Numbered from the stretch's first letter, positions 34,045 to 45,979 are shown. The stretch is DNA of 64,000 bases from Acanthosepion lycidas (GCA_963932145.1 OZ010571.1:153867598-153931597), one strand, 5' to 3'. The notes: generated from the letters alone by a model not told the origin. Translations and numbers: made by a program.

Positions 34045-34093
34045 GCGCACTGCTGATGATTACCAAATATAGGACAAAACGGCCGTCCAGAAC
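34045..34093 (+). ncRNA. Hammerhead ribozyme motif A2 (plus)
   Basis: GCGCACTG, core CTGATGA, stem II 3' side GGAC, stem III ACGGCCGT with GTC cleavage triplet, then CAG pairing CTG of stem I. GAAA has become AAAA and the 5' side of stem II is TTAC, so this copy is likely inactive. Confidence 0.7.
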
Positions 34094-34400
34094 TTTCTGT
34101 ATTCTGTTAAGGTTTCTTTCAGACTCGATGAATTACTTAATTATATATATATATGTGTGTGTGTAAACTAAATTATCTATGACATGCCATAAAAATGTTG
34201 GTATATTTGGTTAAGTACTTACTATAAATATATTTTTCAACTATTATTGTACTCTACTCTTTCACGTATTCGGTTTCTGCACCTTCCAGGTTTCTAAACA
34301 TTTTGAAACCGTTCGCCATTGTTATTACAAAAGCACTTCCACATTACATCGCTAGTAAAAGCCAGATAACCTTAGTGCAGCAAAAAAAATGTACCTTTAG

Positions 34401-35582
<1,182 letters not shown>

Positions 35583-35653
<71 letters not shown>
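35583..35653. repeat. (TA)n microsatellite
   Basis: TA run with one break near 35591. Confidence 0.95.
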
Positions 35654-35655
<2 letters not shown>

Positions 35656-35823
35656 AAATGTATTAAGTCCGAGTTTAATATATTTTCTGTTTATACGTTA
35701 TTTTTAATAGAGACAATTTATTTAAAGTAAATGCTCTGTTCTTTAAATAAACAGTATTAATTACGTTGTAAGACTACACATGCGTACAAACGAGGGGTCC
35801 TGGGAATTTTTAAATTTTTATAT

Positions 35824-36545
35824 TTAGCCGAATTCCTTTAGAGCCTTTTTCTTTTTCTTTCTATCACTTTTGTTTTTTGGGTATTCCCCACTGTGACAAT
35901 AGAAGATCTGCCAGAAATGATACAGAGAACCAGGGCACAAATTTACTGTAGATGACCTTGTGATCAAGGAGTTTTCTAGGCATTTATGTCCTAGTGAATA
36001 ATTTTCTAATTTGATCAGAGTATCATTTTTTATGTCAAAATTGTTATCAATTTCGTTACGTATTTGACGTATTGTTTTGTAAAATATCCCTTTTGTGTCC
36101 ATATAATCTTTTATTTAGATTTCGGCTATGTATTTTTTGTGACAATTATTACAAGCAATAGTGTAAACTCCTCCTTCAGGTTTTTACTATTGACTAAGTC
36201 ATTTATTGTTTTGGATGTAGTAGTAACAACTTTTATGTTGATTTTAGATAGATTCTTTTCGATTGTAGATGTGATAGAGTTAGTTTGTAGGATAATATAT
36301 TGTTTTGATTCAGGAAGGGTCGTTTTTTTTGTTTTGGAATATTTTATAGGTTTTTTTGTTTTGCATTGAATATAAAATAATTAAGTTACTGGAGAAGTTT
36401 GAAAGTGCTTTTAATGTATTTCTCCTCTTTGTGTAAATAATCCGGGCTGCATATTCTTAGTGCTCTTAAGTAGAATCCGATGATAATGCCGGATTTTATT
36501 TTGTTATTATGATGAGAGTATAACTTGATCTACTCGGTCACCTAA
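35824..36545 (-). pseudogene. Penelope-like element C-terminus with GIY-YIG nuclease remnant
   Basis: Minus-strand translation gives NKIKSGIIIGFYLRALRICS then PDYLHKEEKYIKSTFKLLQ (36510-36400), the thumb/linker part of Penelope-type RTs, and after stops GGVYTIACNNCHKKYIAE (about 36170-36120), the GIY-YIG nuclease start with Cys-x2-Cys. GHKCLENSLI (35990-35960) is the downstream His/Cys part. The canonical GET after the YI motif is altered to AEI and a stop follows. A plus-strand Penelope-like start lies next to it at 36555. Confidence 0.8.
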
Positions 36546-36554
36546 ATCAGTATC

Positions 36555-36778
36555 ACAAGGTAGTGCAAGATAGATACAATCAAGCTGAAATAGATAGACA
36601 GAGAAAAATTGTCCAACATTTGAATATTTGGATAGTTGGACAGGTTTTGTCTTTATTTTCATTCGAAATTAAAGCAACTATACGGAGTTTAGAACGGCTC
36701 ATGATCAAATATAATAGGCATTCAATGTCTGTTATATTTAACAATATATGTTTAAATAATGATCTGTTGCCCCCAATA

Positions 36779-36780
<2 letters not shown>
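36555..36780 (+). pseudogene. Possible Penelope-like N-terminal fragment
   Basis: Open frame with RQRKIVQHLNIWIVGQVLSL, IRSLERLMIKYNRHSM and a following NNICLNNDLLPP. The pattern of an ER..K..H..F...C...N..P resembles the N-terminal leader of Penelope-type proteins, where LEK..NKY..H..FL..C..N.L.P is common. Short and unsupported by other motifs. It ends in a (TA)n tract. Confidence 0.3.

Positions 36781-36781
<1 letters not shown>

Positions 36782-36870
<89 letters not shown>
36782..36870. repeat. (TA)n(GA)n microsatellite
   Basis: TA run to 36840 followed by GA run. Confidence 0.95.
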
Positions 36871-36874
<4 letters not shown>

Positions 36875-36949
36875 GAATAATGCAACGGAACTAATGTTAG
36901 GTTGACATCATTTATTTAACAAAAAGAACAACGCGTCCCGAAGAAAATG

Positions 36950-37290
36950 TTTGGAAAACTAATGCCCTAATAATTGGTATTATTCCAATTGGCTGGTATG
37001 ACCTCAATTAGACATTTCCTGTAAGTATCTATTAGTCTCTGTTGTGAAAAAGTACATCCCACTCCTCCACGCAGAATTCTTAGTTATCTGATGTTTGAGC
37101 GATGTTTTGCACACACAATCCGTTTGAAATCATCCCGCATCTCAACAGGATTAAGTTATAGGCTTTTTGATTTGGCCAACCCAGGACTCGACACTTTTTT
37201 TCTTTTGAGTTATTTTTTAATGGATTTACTGGAATATTTGAGGTCATTGTCATGTTGCATGGTCAACATTCACTTCAACTTCAAATTTTC
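36950..37290 (-). pseudogene. Tc1-type transposase C-terminal fragment
   Basis: Minus-strand frames read MQHDNDLKYSSKSIKKWLK-like residues (a stop replaces W), LNPVEM in place of LNPIE, DDFKRIVCAKHRSNI and QQRLIDTYRKCLIEVI. This is the end of a fish/frog-style Tc1 transposase: catalytic Asp in QHDND, Glu in NPVEM, and the terminal RLIDTYRKR-like signature. It differs from the element at 19383-20941 in every block, so it is a separate family. Confidence 0.8.
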
Positions 37291-37294
37291 TTCA

Positions 37295-37760
37295 ATCGCC
37301 TTATCGTACAATAAAACAAATTATGGTGTTTTCAAACATGGTTAGAAATCGAAGATTTGCAGAGTTAAAATTTTGGTCAAGATCTTTGTGTGCCAACCAT
37401 TAACAGAGGCCCAGAAATCTTATCAAGGGAAGTAATGTTCATCTTGTTTTACTATTAAATTAATTACATAAAATACTAAAATATATTTATATTAACATTT
37501 GAAAAATTCATACATTTAAAGATGATCAACTCTGATTTAATGAAGCTACTTCTGAGAAAGTACAAACTGTCATTCGTAAAAGCTAATCAATCCTGAATGT
37601 TCATCTCCACATCATTAGATTTTTATCACTGAAAATGATTTTTTTTTTTTAATTTCTGTTTTGAAAAATTATCTCTTTATTATAATTTATTATAATTATA
37701 TCTTTATTATAATTTATTATAATTTCATTTAAGCGTTTTGCAAACTTTAACCGTTGATAT
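37295..37760. other. Non-coding upstream of exon-like segment
   Basis: AT-rich, with a TTATAAT-rich tandem phrase at about 37675-37725. The last 25 bases form a polypyrimidine-poor acceptor ending TATTTCAG at 37765. Confidence 0.5.
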
Positions 37761-37765
37761 TTCAG

Positions 37766-38353
37766 GTACTGTCGATGGCACTGACGATCGCCATTAAAAA
37801 TGAAAGCAGTGAAATTCCTTTGTCAGAACTATTGGAGTCAACTACAGTTTCAACACCTCTTTCTTTGGACACGTCAGGCACTTCAACTCCGACCAAGTAC
37901 GTCACGCGAACAGAAACACAAAATGTCCGTGAAAAAGCTTCACATCGAAAGAGAAGTAAAATCCAAGTGCGAAATATTACCATTCCAGTGGACATAGACT
38001 TTGATGGATTCAACCAATCATTGGATATCTCTTCGGACTCGTCTGATTTTCAGACCGAAAACAGTACTCAGCAAATTCTTTCTCTAAGACAAACGCAAGA
38101 GGGAAATTCTGTAAGCTACGTGGACAGAAGTCATTATCTATTAAATATAAATAAACTACAACGTTTTCAAAGTATTAATTCTTTGTTCTCTGAAGATTAT
38201 CAGCTGCTTGCGAGTAAAAGACGATTCTTTTCTGAAATTCCAAGAAGCAAAATTCCAGTCCGAGTTAAAAAATTGCTGCCTTCCGTTAAGAAAAATCATC
38301 CCATTTATGAACAGATTGTACCAAAGCTAGAATATTTTCCAAACAGCTCAGAA
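37766..38353 (+). CDS. Exon-like open segment, 196 codons, unrecognised protein
   Basis: An acceptor (TTGATATTTCAG) precedes 37766 and a strong donor (GTAAGT) begins at 38354. The 588 bases between are stop-free and exactly 196 codons, so both splice phases are 0. The predicted stretch starts VLSMALTIAIKNESSEIPLS. It has a Ser/Thr-rich region (about residues 20-50), a basic HRKRSK patch (60-65), a Ser/Asp-rich middle (about 85-100) and a basic C-terminal part with PVRVKKLLPSVKK. It looks disordered and possibly nuclear. I do not recognise a family. Codon choice is mixed and not low-complexity, unlike other frames here. Best candidate for a host gene exon in the window; neighbouring exons would lie outside the visible candidates. 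Confidence 0.45.
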
Positions 38354-38544
38354 GTAAGTTATACATTTTTCGTTAATTTGATAACAAATCATTTCAATCA
38401 TTCTTGGAATTCTCTTTTATTTCAGTGATTGTAAGTAAATGTTTGCTGAAAATGTCGACGCATTTATATGCCACTTTCTTTTTGCTTTAATTTCAACTAT
38501 GAGGTATGAAGATAGTATAACGAATGTCGGCTCAGAAAGTAAAA

Positions 38545-38755
38545 TCAGCAATCCGAGTTTAAATTCTGGGATAGCTTTTATTCATTTTCACATTAACAAT
38601 TTTAGTAAAAGTATGAATCCGTCTTTTCTAACCCCAGCTATGGGTTAAATTGCAGATCAGACTGGACTCACTAAACTTGCGTGGCAACCAGTCAAAGAGA
38701 AGGTATTCCATAAGGTGAAGAAAACAACAGGAATTCAATCCATTATCAAACAATC
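38545..38755 (+). mobile_element. Degraded SINE-1 copy
   Basis: B-box remnant GAGTTTAAATTC (38555-38566) and later CCAGCTATGGGT and GGCAACCAGTCAAAGAGAAGG-like blocks match the order in 29797-30000. A-box lost. Confidence 0.55.
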
Positions 38756-38989
38756 AAACATACCTCTGGGTATAAAAACAAAATTTCAGTGAGAGTGTAT
38801 GTGTGGGAATGAGAAACAAACGTGAGAGGGAAATGTATGGAAGTTCTAGAGAGAGGTGTAACGGAAGAAAAAAGATCAGGAAAGGCATTAAGGTGAGGGT
38901 AGGGAATAAAATTTTAAAGGGAAAGGTTAAATAATGGTTTAAATGGGATACAGATAAATAAAACACTATGGATTCGTTGACCTAAAATT

Positions 38990-39413
38990 AAAAAAAAAAA
39001 CAGACACCGGAAAAGTGTGTATGTATTTGTGGTGACATTAGACACAATAAATGATTATATGATCTAAATTTAAAATCTAGCCAATTTACACTGCCGATGT
39101 ATATATGCAAATTTGTCGTCTGGTTTGCATTTACTAGATCCAAAGAGAAGATGAGAGAGAGAGAGAGGAAGAAACGGTCTAAGGAAAAAGAAAAGGCCAA
39201 ACTAAAACAGGGGCCTTTATAAGAGAAATGATGTGTAATCAAGAACAATTTGAAAAAGTATGTAATTTCCCCTCTAGAGATTATAAATTTAACATACATA
39301 AAAATATTTAATCCTGTAAAAACCCTACTTTTTATTACTACATACACACATAAACACATATGCATATGCACACATACACACCTACATATATATACATATG
39401 CACGTATACCTAC

Positions 39414-39451
<38 letters not shown>

Positions 39452-39640
39452 ATATATATGTATGTATATATACACATAAATACACATACATACATGTACA
39501 CATATACATATAACCATATACACACATATGCATACATATACATGCACACTCATATATACGCACAAATACATATCCATATAAAAAATATATACCTACACAC
39601 CCATATATACATACATTTATACATATAAAAAATAGATGGG
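38990..39640. other. Microsatellite-rich stretch (CA/TA/ACAT)
   Basis: Contains poly-A at 38990-39000, a GA tract near 39152, and mixed CACATA/TACATA, (TA)n and (TG)n repeats at about 39343-39625. Open frames rich in Tyr, Ile and His come from these repeats. Confidence 0.8.
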
Positions 39641-39644
39641 TAAA

Positions 39645-40295
39645 ATTAAACTAATCTGAACGAAAAAACAAATTAGAAATAAGAAAGAAACGGTAACAAT
39701 AAAAGTAATAATAATAAAAAAAATAAAGGGATCATGATAATGATAGGAATAAAAAGTAAAAGATAATAAAAATATAAAATGCAATCAATAATAATCTGAT
39801 AATAAATAATGAAAAAAAAAATCATAAAACACATAATAGACGACAGTAATAATATCCGTAGTGAAAATATCAGTAGTAAAACAAAAATACTGATGACAAA
39901 AGGTGAGAAAATTAATTAGAGATTAAAATCAAGACGGTAAAAATATTTTAGTAGTCAAACTATAAGGAAAAATAAGAGACAAGATTTAATTAATGAATAT
40001 GTCTATGAAGACAACAAATTAACCTAAATTCTAAATTCATATAACCCTGCGTATATAAAAAATATCAGAAAACTATCCGATATTATATATCAGTTATCTA
40101 GAAAAAAAATTGTTTACATACACCCACATAAACATATACCAACACATAAATTAAGGCTGCTAAAACAAATTAAAAAATATAGAGAGCACCACATAAACAC
40201 AGACAATGATATATAGGTAATAACAAGTGTCAATGCATTTAGATGCCATATCCGATGTTAGGAATCCAAGACCGAACCTTTTATAGGTAACAACA
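39645..40295. other. AT-rich non-coding
   Basis: Scattered AATAA words and poly-A. Nothing recognised. Confidence 0.45.
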
Positions 40296-40299
40296 CGTT

Positions 40300-40838
40300 A
40301 TAAAACCATGTTTATGTTTTAAAGCGTTTTTTATGTCTACATTTGGAAATGATCTCACTACGAAGATTCAGCAACTCTTCTGGATTTTTATCTTAAACAA
40401 TATTTTTTTTCCGCAATGCATAGGTCACACCAGTCACGGAAGTTACCAGGGATTCTCGCTTTTGATATGAATCTCCATTCCAAATGCGTGTTTAGTCCCT
40501 TGTCCACCAGATCCCAATAGTATTTGGATAAGGAGTTTGATTTTTTAGGTAGCAATATTTAAAAGAGTGTCTGTGGTTGTACAGACGCTGCTTCCAATTA
40601 CCAGCGGATATACCTATGTATCTTTTTTCAAGCTATTTTCTTTGTGGAGGATTTTAGCTTCATATATTACATTCTCATATATACATTTTCCCCCGATTGG
40701 ACATTTAGCTCTACTCCTACAATTGCAGGTGGGTTTATTAGCTAGAGTTTCACTATTATATGGGTTGGTTACAAATTCTTCCGAACAAAAAATTAAAGCA
40801 CCTAAAAAAAAAGAAAAAGAAAAGAAAAAGAAAACCAT
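40300..40838 (-). pseudogene. GIY-YIG nuclease fragment of a second Penelope-type lineage
   Basis: Minus-strand translation shows CNCRSRAKCPIGGKCIYENV (about 40733-40675), a four-cysteine zinc-binding lead-in. It continues in shifted frames with KRYIGISAGNWKQRLYNHRH (about 40625-40565, the YIG and Arg of the nuclease), HSFK, a WRFISKARIPG stretch, CDLCIAEK (about 40410) and EIISKCRHKKR (about 40340). This is the Cys-rich GIY-YIG domain found in some animal Penelope-like elements, and it differs clearly from the nuclease remnants at 36120 and 63460. Frameshifts and stops make it dead. The RT part was not found next to it. Confidence 0.75.
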
Positions 40839-40989
40839 TATATAAGGGAATGACTAAAAAGAAAGTCTTACTGGTAACTTCCTCAAGAATGACGGCAGAG
40901 CTCTGTGGTATTCTTAGGTTCCTATTTAGAACACATTGGAAGTACGTTGTTTTCCATGGTCAGTCAAACTACAACTATTAAGTCCGCCT

Positions 40990-41454
40990 CCCTGTTGAGC
41001 TAAGCAATAACTAACTATTCTCACCAACGAGCTGTCAAGTAGCTATCAAGAGTCCCTTATTATCTCCTTGCATTTCACAAGGAAGATAATCGTCTTCAGC
41101 ATTTTTACAGTGTAATCGAATATAGATCATAAATAAATGTTAATAGTTTTAAATAAGTGAAGTATATGTGCCATGAGTTTTGAAAGCTTTACTGACTTTC
41201 AGTTCACCAAAAGCCCAGAAAGATAGACCTGTGAACAGCTTTTGATTATAAAATGTTTTTGGAAAATGAGGCTGGAACGCATAAAGTTAGGGTTCGAAGT
41301 ACGGTGAATACATAGTTAGCAAAGAGTAAAGACTTATGATAACGCTAATTACTCAACATCTTGTGATTAAGAAAATCTATTAATACTAATCAATCAGGAA
41401 ATTGCGGGTTTGATAATGTTTATTAAAAATGTAATGTAAGCTAAGCAAGGTGTT
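40990..41454. other. Non-coding, nothing recognised
   Basis: No repeat match or exon-like frame seen. Confidence 0.4.
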
Positions 41455-41940
41455 GAGAAACGGAAAAATGTTCGTTAGAAACAAAGAAAAAAGTGCTAAA
41501 TTGTTATGTGATATCAATCCACTTATATGGCAGTCAAACTGGACAATCTCCTCACAGATGAGGAGAAAACTAGAATCAGCAGAAATGTGGTTCTACAGAA
41601 GGATGCTGAGAATTCCATAGAATGAGTGAGTATGCAACGAATTATTCTTAAAGAAAATGGCAACGGAAAGAACACTTCTACTCAGAAGACAGCTGAAATT
41701 CCTTGGACATATAAAGAGGAAGGAAGGTTTGGAAAACTTAACCTTCATGGGGTATATTGAGGGGAAGAGAGACAGAGGAAGGCATCGAGCCACTTAGCTG
41801 TCGAGCTTACTTAGATGGATGGTGGTACGGGGGCGGAGGATTTAGCAAAAGGAGAAAAGCTGCTAAGAGCCACACAAGATGGGAACCTGTGGAGAGCCAT
41901 GATGGCCTATATCCTGATGGGTTGTAGCACAAAAAAGAAG
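41455..41940 (+). pseudogene. LINE-C 3' end
   Basis: Carries the LINE-C C-terminus: TISSQMRRKLESAEMWFYRR (about 41545-41600), MLRIP, RTLLLRRQLKFLGHIKRKEG (about 41675-41725), LENLTFMGYIEGKRDRG (41735-41780) and LWRAMMAYILMG (about 41890-41925). 3' end near an AAGAAG tail. Dead. Confidence 0.82.
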
Positions 41941-42159
41941 AAGAATGGAATAAAAACTGCTGAATTTTGTAATCTTTAGGAATGTCGTGACATGAAAAAT
42001 ATCTTGGTAGCAGAATTTATCATTCCGTGATAAAAGAGATGAGTTTCTATCTGTCGGAGTCTTTTCGTAATAGGATTAAAATATTCATCGTGATAGTGCA
42101 ACAAAACAATACTGCAAATAAATATTTTTCTCAGATTAGGAGTTTGTAAGATAATAAAC

Positions 42160-42395
42160 ATGGACGTGTGGTTAGCATAACTGTTATCTACACAGGAAGT
42201 GAAATCGGTGAGCCGAGTTCGAATTCTGGTCTAATCTGTTCCGTCCCCTTTCATAGAAATGCCCTTGGGTAAAGCAAATGACACCTTCTCCTTGATACCT
42301 TCCTATGAATGAAATAAGAGAATAGAATTGGTTCTGTAACCTTGGCTGGCAGTCAGTCGAGAAAGGGGGATTACTCTGAATCCAGAACTGAAAAA
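42160..42395 (+). mobile_element. tRNA-headed SINE-1 variant
   Basis: Head with an A-box-like GTGGTTAGCATAA (42169-42181) and B-box GAGTTCGAATTC (42215-42226). The body has CCCTTGGGTAAAGC and TTGGTTCTGTAACCTTGGCTGGCA, corresponding to blocks of the 29797 copy. Confidence 0.75.
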
Positions 42396-42429
42396 AAAAA
42401 AAACAGAAAACTACTCCAAAATATTTCCC

Positions 42430-42520
42430 AAGATGTCATGGTGATTCACAAATAATAAAACAAAGAAATCTGTGGAAAGCTATGGTTACCTACGTTATGA
42501 AGAGATATGCCATTTAAAAA
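42430..42520 (+). repeat. LINE-C terminal scrap
   Basis: CACAAATAATAAAACAAAGAAATCTGTGGAAAGCTATGGTTACCTACGTTATGAAG-like text, a diverged form of the LINE-C end (LWRAMIAYV). A similar scrap sits at about 54590-54650. Confidence 0.5.
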
Positions 42521-42524
42521 TATA

Positions 42525-43680
42525 TAATGGACAGATTTAAAATAAAAAACGCTTATGATTGACTATATATGTGCTCATTGTATACGCAATTGTAAAATTA
42601 TACTGTAAACATATACGTACCCTCTCTCAAACTTGTACCGACTGGACAAAACACCCCATATTAGGTTTCCATTCCCATCTGCATCAGTATGCACAAAAAC
42701 TGGGAAAAGACTGATGTATGTTCAGAAGTTAAAGCTGAAAATATCGTCACGACCAGAAATGAAAACACGAATCTTGTTTCCATTATTTGTTTCTTTGTAT
42801 TTGTCCGAATCACAATCAGGATCCATTATGTCACAATAACTTGGATCAACGTTATTTGGTAAGGTAGTCAGAGACGGGGGATTGAGAATGTTGAATATTG
42901 AACAACTAAATACAGCTATACAATAACCTGCGATGTCGTCAGAACAAGAAAGCTTTCGTTCTTGATACCAAAATAATCCGACACTTACCACTTATCAAAA
43001 TATGGTTCAACTACTTCTTGATGCATTTGTTTCAGTGAAATAACATGTCGGGAAATTTTTCTGCCGCTCTCCAATAGTTTTCTTTTGGGAGTGATTTTTT
43101 TTTCAATTTGAAGATACTAATAATTACGAAGAACTGTAGATTCCTTTGTGGTTAACTATCGACACGTCTATCCTGTATACAATACCTCTAGTACTATTCT
43201 GAAATCCGAAAAATTTCGATCTTATTGGGTTCGTATAAGAGATTGCGCCTAATAAGAATTTGGCGGAAATTACAAATGTAACGTTATGTTGTTAACATCT
43301 GGTAAGAATACAAGACTACATTTTACGTACGTAAAATAATTGTTTATTTGCTTCTGGAAACTATAAAATTAACATCATGTATGTTAATGGTGTGTGGTTT
43401 TTCGTGGATTTTCTTTGAACTTTTCTGCACACACTTCACCCTACAAAGTTCATTTCTACATATAGAGTGTAAAACTATCCTGTGTATTATTGTCTGATTT
43501 ATTTGTATTTTAATTTAGAGGCTTACATATCCTTAAAAAATATTAGGAAAATAAAGAAAAAACGAAAGAAAATTCTGTTTCTATTTTCTTATCTTAATTT
43601 TGGTACAAGGAAATCAATATTAAGCACCCACTGAGGATCGGACTAACTGCTCAGCCAACTATACTAATCATTACCAAAGA
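42525..43680. other. Non-coding, nothing recognised
   Basis: AT-rich with no recognisable gene; an open frame at 42722-42991 on the minus strand has no known motif. Confidence 0.4.
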
Positions 43681-43684
43681 GTCC

Positions 43685-44335
43685 AAATTATCTGCTAACC
43701 CTGAGAACTCAAGTGGAACTTAGATATACAATCCATTGCTAAAGATACTGGAAAAATTATCGGCTCACTATATCGCTCTAGGAAGTATCTGGTTACTGAT
43801 ATGTTTTAGGTTTACAAGAGATTAGACAGAAAATGGAGTATTGTTTCCATATCTAACTTTACATCCTTGATATTCAAAATCGCCTTGTGAAGAAATACTT
43901 ATTCTCCACTCTGCAGCCTCTTTTATCACAGATTCAATGTTGTCAGCCTCTCTCTACTCTGTCGCTATTTCCATTACAATGACGCCCCTGCTTTACTTCC
44001 CCCAGTACTGATCTTTACAGTTAAGTCACGCCATGTCACTTCAACGGAGTTAAATCACCCACATTTCCTCCGCATTCTATATGTAAGGAGACACTTACAC
44101 TCAGCTTTTCCCCAAGAACTGCCCGCTATTTTGTGGAAGAGATATCTTCGCGAATTCTTCCCTGAACCCTACAATTTTAACCTCTACAAATCAAGAGATA
44201 TCTCTCCTCATTTTCCTTATAATCGTCACCTTTTACCACATCCATTTTCATTCATATCACGCACCTCATTGATCATAACCATTTTAATAGTGGCCTTCTG
44301 CACTGAGTTGCTTTCAACCTTGTATTGAATATTTT
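43685..44335 (+). pseudogene. LINE-B C-terminus
   Basis: Frames give LRYTIHC-like, AKDTGKIIGSLYRSRKYL (43738-43795), a KMEYCFHI-like motif, and then FPQELPAILWKRYLREFFPE (about 44112-44165), NFNLYKSR and a CTELLSTLY end. It parallels the LINE-B copy at 17000-17515. Dead copy. Confidence 0.75.
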
Positions 44336-44522
44336 TTTAGTGTAATGAAACTTGCCAGGTAAAACTTAATAATAATAATTGACGGTGAACATACAAATAA
44401 AAATGAAGAAGAAAGTAAATATTTGGCAAATATTAATGAAATTTGCCGAGGAAAGTGAATTCGCGTCAAAATTAATAATAATGGTTGACAATGATTAAAC
44501 AAATAAAAATACAACATGAAAG

Positions 44523-44627
44523 TATTAGGTTGGTGCAAAAATAATCACATGATAATGTCGTTTTTTGACGTTAGAAAATACGTCAAAAACGACATTATTA
44601 CGTCATTATTTTTGCACCAACCTAATA
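44523..44627. mobile_element. Mariner MITE resembling vertebrate MADE1 (101 bp)
   Basis: The element 44525-44625 starts TTAGGTTGGTGCAAAAATAA and ends with the complement, TTATTTTTGCACCAACCTAA. It is flanked by TA at 44523-44524 and 44626-44627. The whole element is nearly one palindrome, with AATGTCGTTTTTTGACGT pairing inside. The terminal word TTAGGTTGGTGCAAAA is that of Hsmar1/MADE1-type mariners. It has no coding capacity. Confidence 0.93.
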
Positions 44628-44679
44628 AATATTTGTCAAAAGCAATAGCAAATTGTTGACAACGGATCATCTAATAAAT

Positions 44680-44680
44680 A

Positions 44681-44718
<38 letters not shown>
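44680..44718. repeat. (TA)n microsatellite
   Basis: TA run. Confidence 0.9.
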
Positions 44719-44721
<3 letters not shown>

Positions 44722-44814
44722 AAATAATACTGTTGTTATTAAAGTTTGTCGAGTGATATGTAAATTGTCCCTATATAGGTTCTACTTATAAATGTTCGTA
44801 AGTCGAGTAGACAA

Positions 44815-44900
44815 CCAATATTTATGTCTGCATCTCTCGTATAAGCTGGAACTTATATATGGCGTCGGATATCAAAATTAAGTAGCAAAATCTGACCAGA
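44815..44900 (-). repeat. Family F repeat, minus copy
   Basis: Complement matches 47395-47485 almost fully (TTTTGCTACTTAATTTTGAT, ATCCGACG.CATATATAAGTT, CCAGCTT, TACGAGAGATGC). No coding content. Confidence 0.8.
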
Positions 44901-45057
44901 TAACGATCTACTGAATGCTCGTCAGGTTGATTAAGATTTATTTGCAATGGCCGGTGTGCGTAAAGTCAAACAAATAGAGGCTGCTGGTCACTTAATTTAA
45001 GCCTGCAGGACAGCGAGAAGCGAAACAATACAGGAATGGGGTGGATGGTCATCATAA

Positions 45058-45058
45058 C

Positions 45059-45104
<46 letters not shown>

Positions 45105-45105
45105 C
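45058..45105. repeat. (GAT)n microsatellite
   Basis: About 15 GAT units. Confidence 0.95.
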
Positions 45106-45360
45106 TGCTGGTTCTACTGATGATGAGTGATCGGAAAAGTGTGGGTGTTGGAGGTGATCATTTGAAGTGTGACTAAGCGGAGTTGAACTGTAAGTGTAGC
45201 CGAAGACACTCTCTTTCCAGTCGACATTTGTTTTCATTGTACAAAAAGCAACAAATTTGGTTATTTGAAGCTAAGGGACATTCTCACAGAAAAGGGAACA
45301 CGGTACTATTTGAGGTAACGTCCAGTTTTATGTATATAATAAATATATGTATACGCTCAT

Positions 45361-45450
45361 AATGCGTTACATACAGACACACACAGACACACAACACTCT
45401 CTCACTCTTTCTCTCTCTCTCTCACACACACATACGCACACACACATACA
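45361..45450. repeat. (CA)n/(CT)n microsatellite
   Basis: ACAGACACAC units, CT run, then CA run. Confidence 0.9.
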
Positions 45451-45603
45451 TAATCTAGCATATGTTCTTAATCAGATAACCATACAGATTACAAGAATGC
45501 ATTCAAATAAAACATGTGAATTATACCCAGACAGCAAATTATGCAGACATCAACTCACACGCAGACAGGCATATATGGAGACATACATGTATATACATCT
45601 ATA

Positions 45604-45679
45604 AACACACACACAAACACGCACACATACACACACAGACATACATATATATAAATATATATATGTGTGTGTGTGTGTC

Positions 45680-45724
<45 letters not shown>
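45604..45724. repeat. (CA)n(TA)n(TG)n(GATA)n compound microsatellite
   Basis: Ends with about 11 GATA units that abut hammerhead motif B5. Confidence 0.93.
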
Positions 45725-45766
45725 TTTGATGATTGCCAAAAATGGGGAAACTGCCAATCACCATGC
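45725..45766 (+). ncRNA. Degenerate hammerhead motif B5 (plus)
   Basis: TTGATGA in place of CTGATGA, stem II TTGCC-AAAAA-TGGG, intact GAAA, an AATC at the cleavage position and ACC after it. The tail CTCTGATATTGATCACGTTT at about 45812-45831 and a (TA)n tract at 45883 follow, as in B3. Likely inactive through loss of C3. Confidence 0.5.
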
Positions 45767-45880
45767 AATATTGATATTTTTGTCCAAACTGTTTATATCT
45801 ACAAACACTCCACCTCTGATATTGATCACGTTTCCTCCATAAATATAGCAATTTAAAGAATTTTTGATAATATATATTTC

Positions 45881-45882
<2 letters not shown>

Positions 45883-45927
<45 letters not shown>
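45883..45927. repeat. (TA)n microsatellite
   Basis: TA run joining unit B5 to the family E palindrome. Confidence 0.93.
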
Positions 45928-45933
<6 letters not shown>

Positions 45934-45979
45934 TGAATAAAAAGCTTAATCAGTGGCTTTTCAGCCGTCTTCAATCTAA

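Larger units (their letters stand above)
33820..34143. mobile_element. Type A hammerhead repeat, inverted pair (A1/A2)
   Basis: The unit reads minus then plus. Each half has, outward from the centre, a GAGAATTGAAACCCGG-like block or its counterpart, the ribozyme, then TTTCT.CAGACTCGATGAATT and a TA tract. The same arrangement occurs at 56767-57200. No open frame. Probably a non-autonomous element moved by Penelope-like machinery (inference). Confidence 0.7.

Noticed and set aside
44131..44328. Independent small gene
   Set aside because: It reads as the C-terminal region of LINE-B when compared with 17280-17515.
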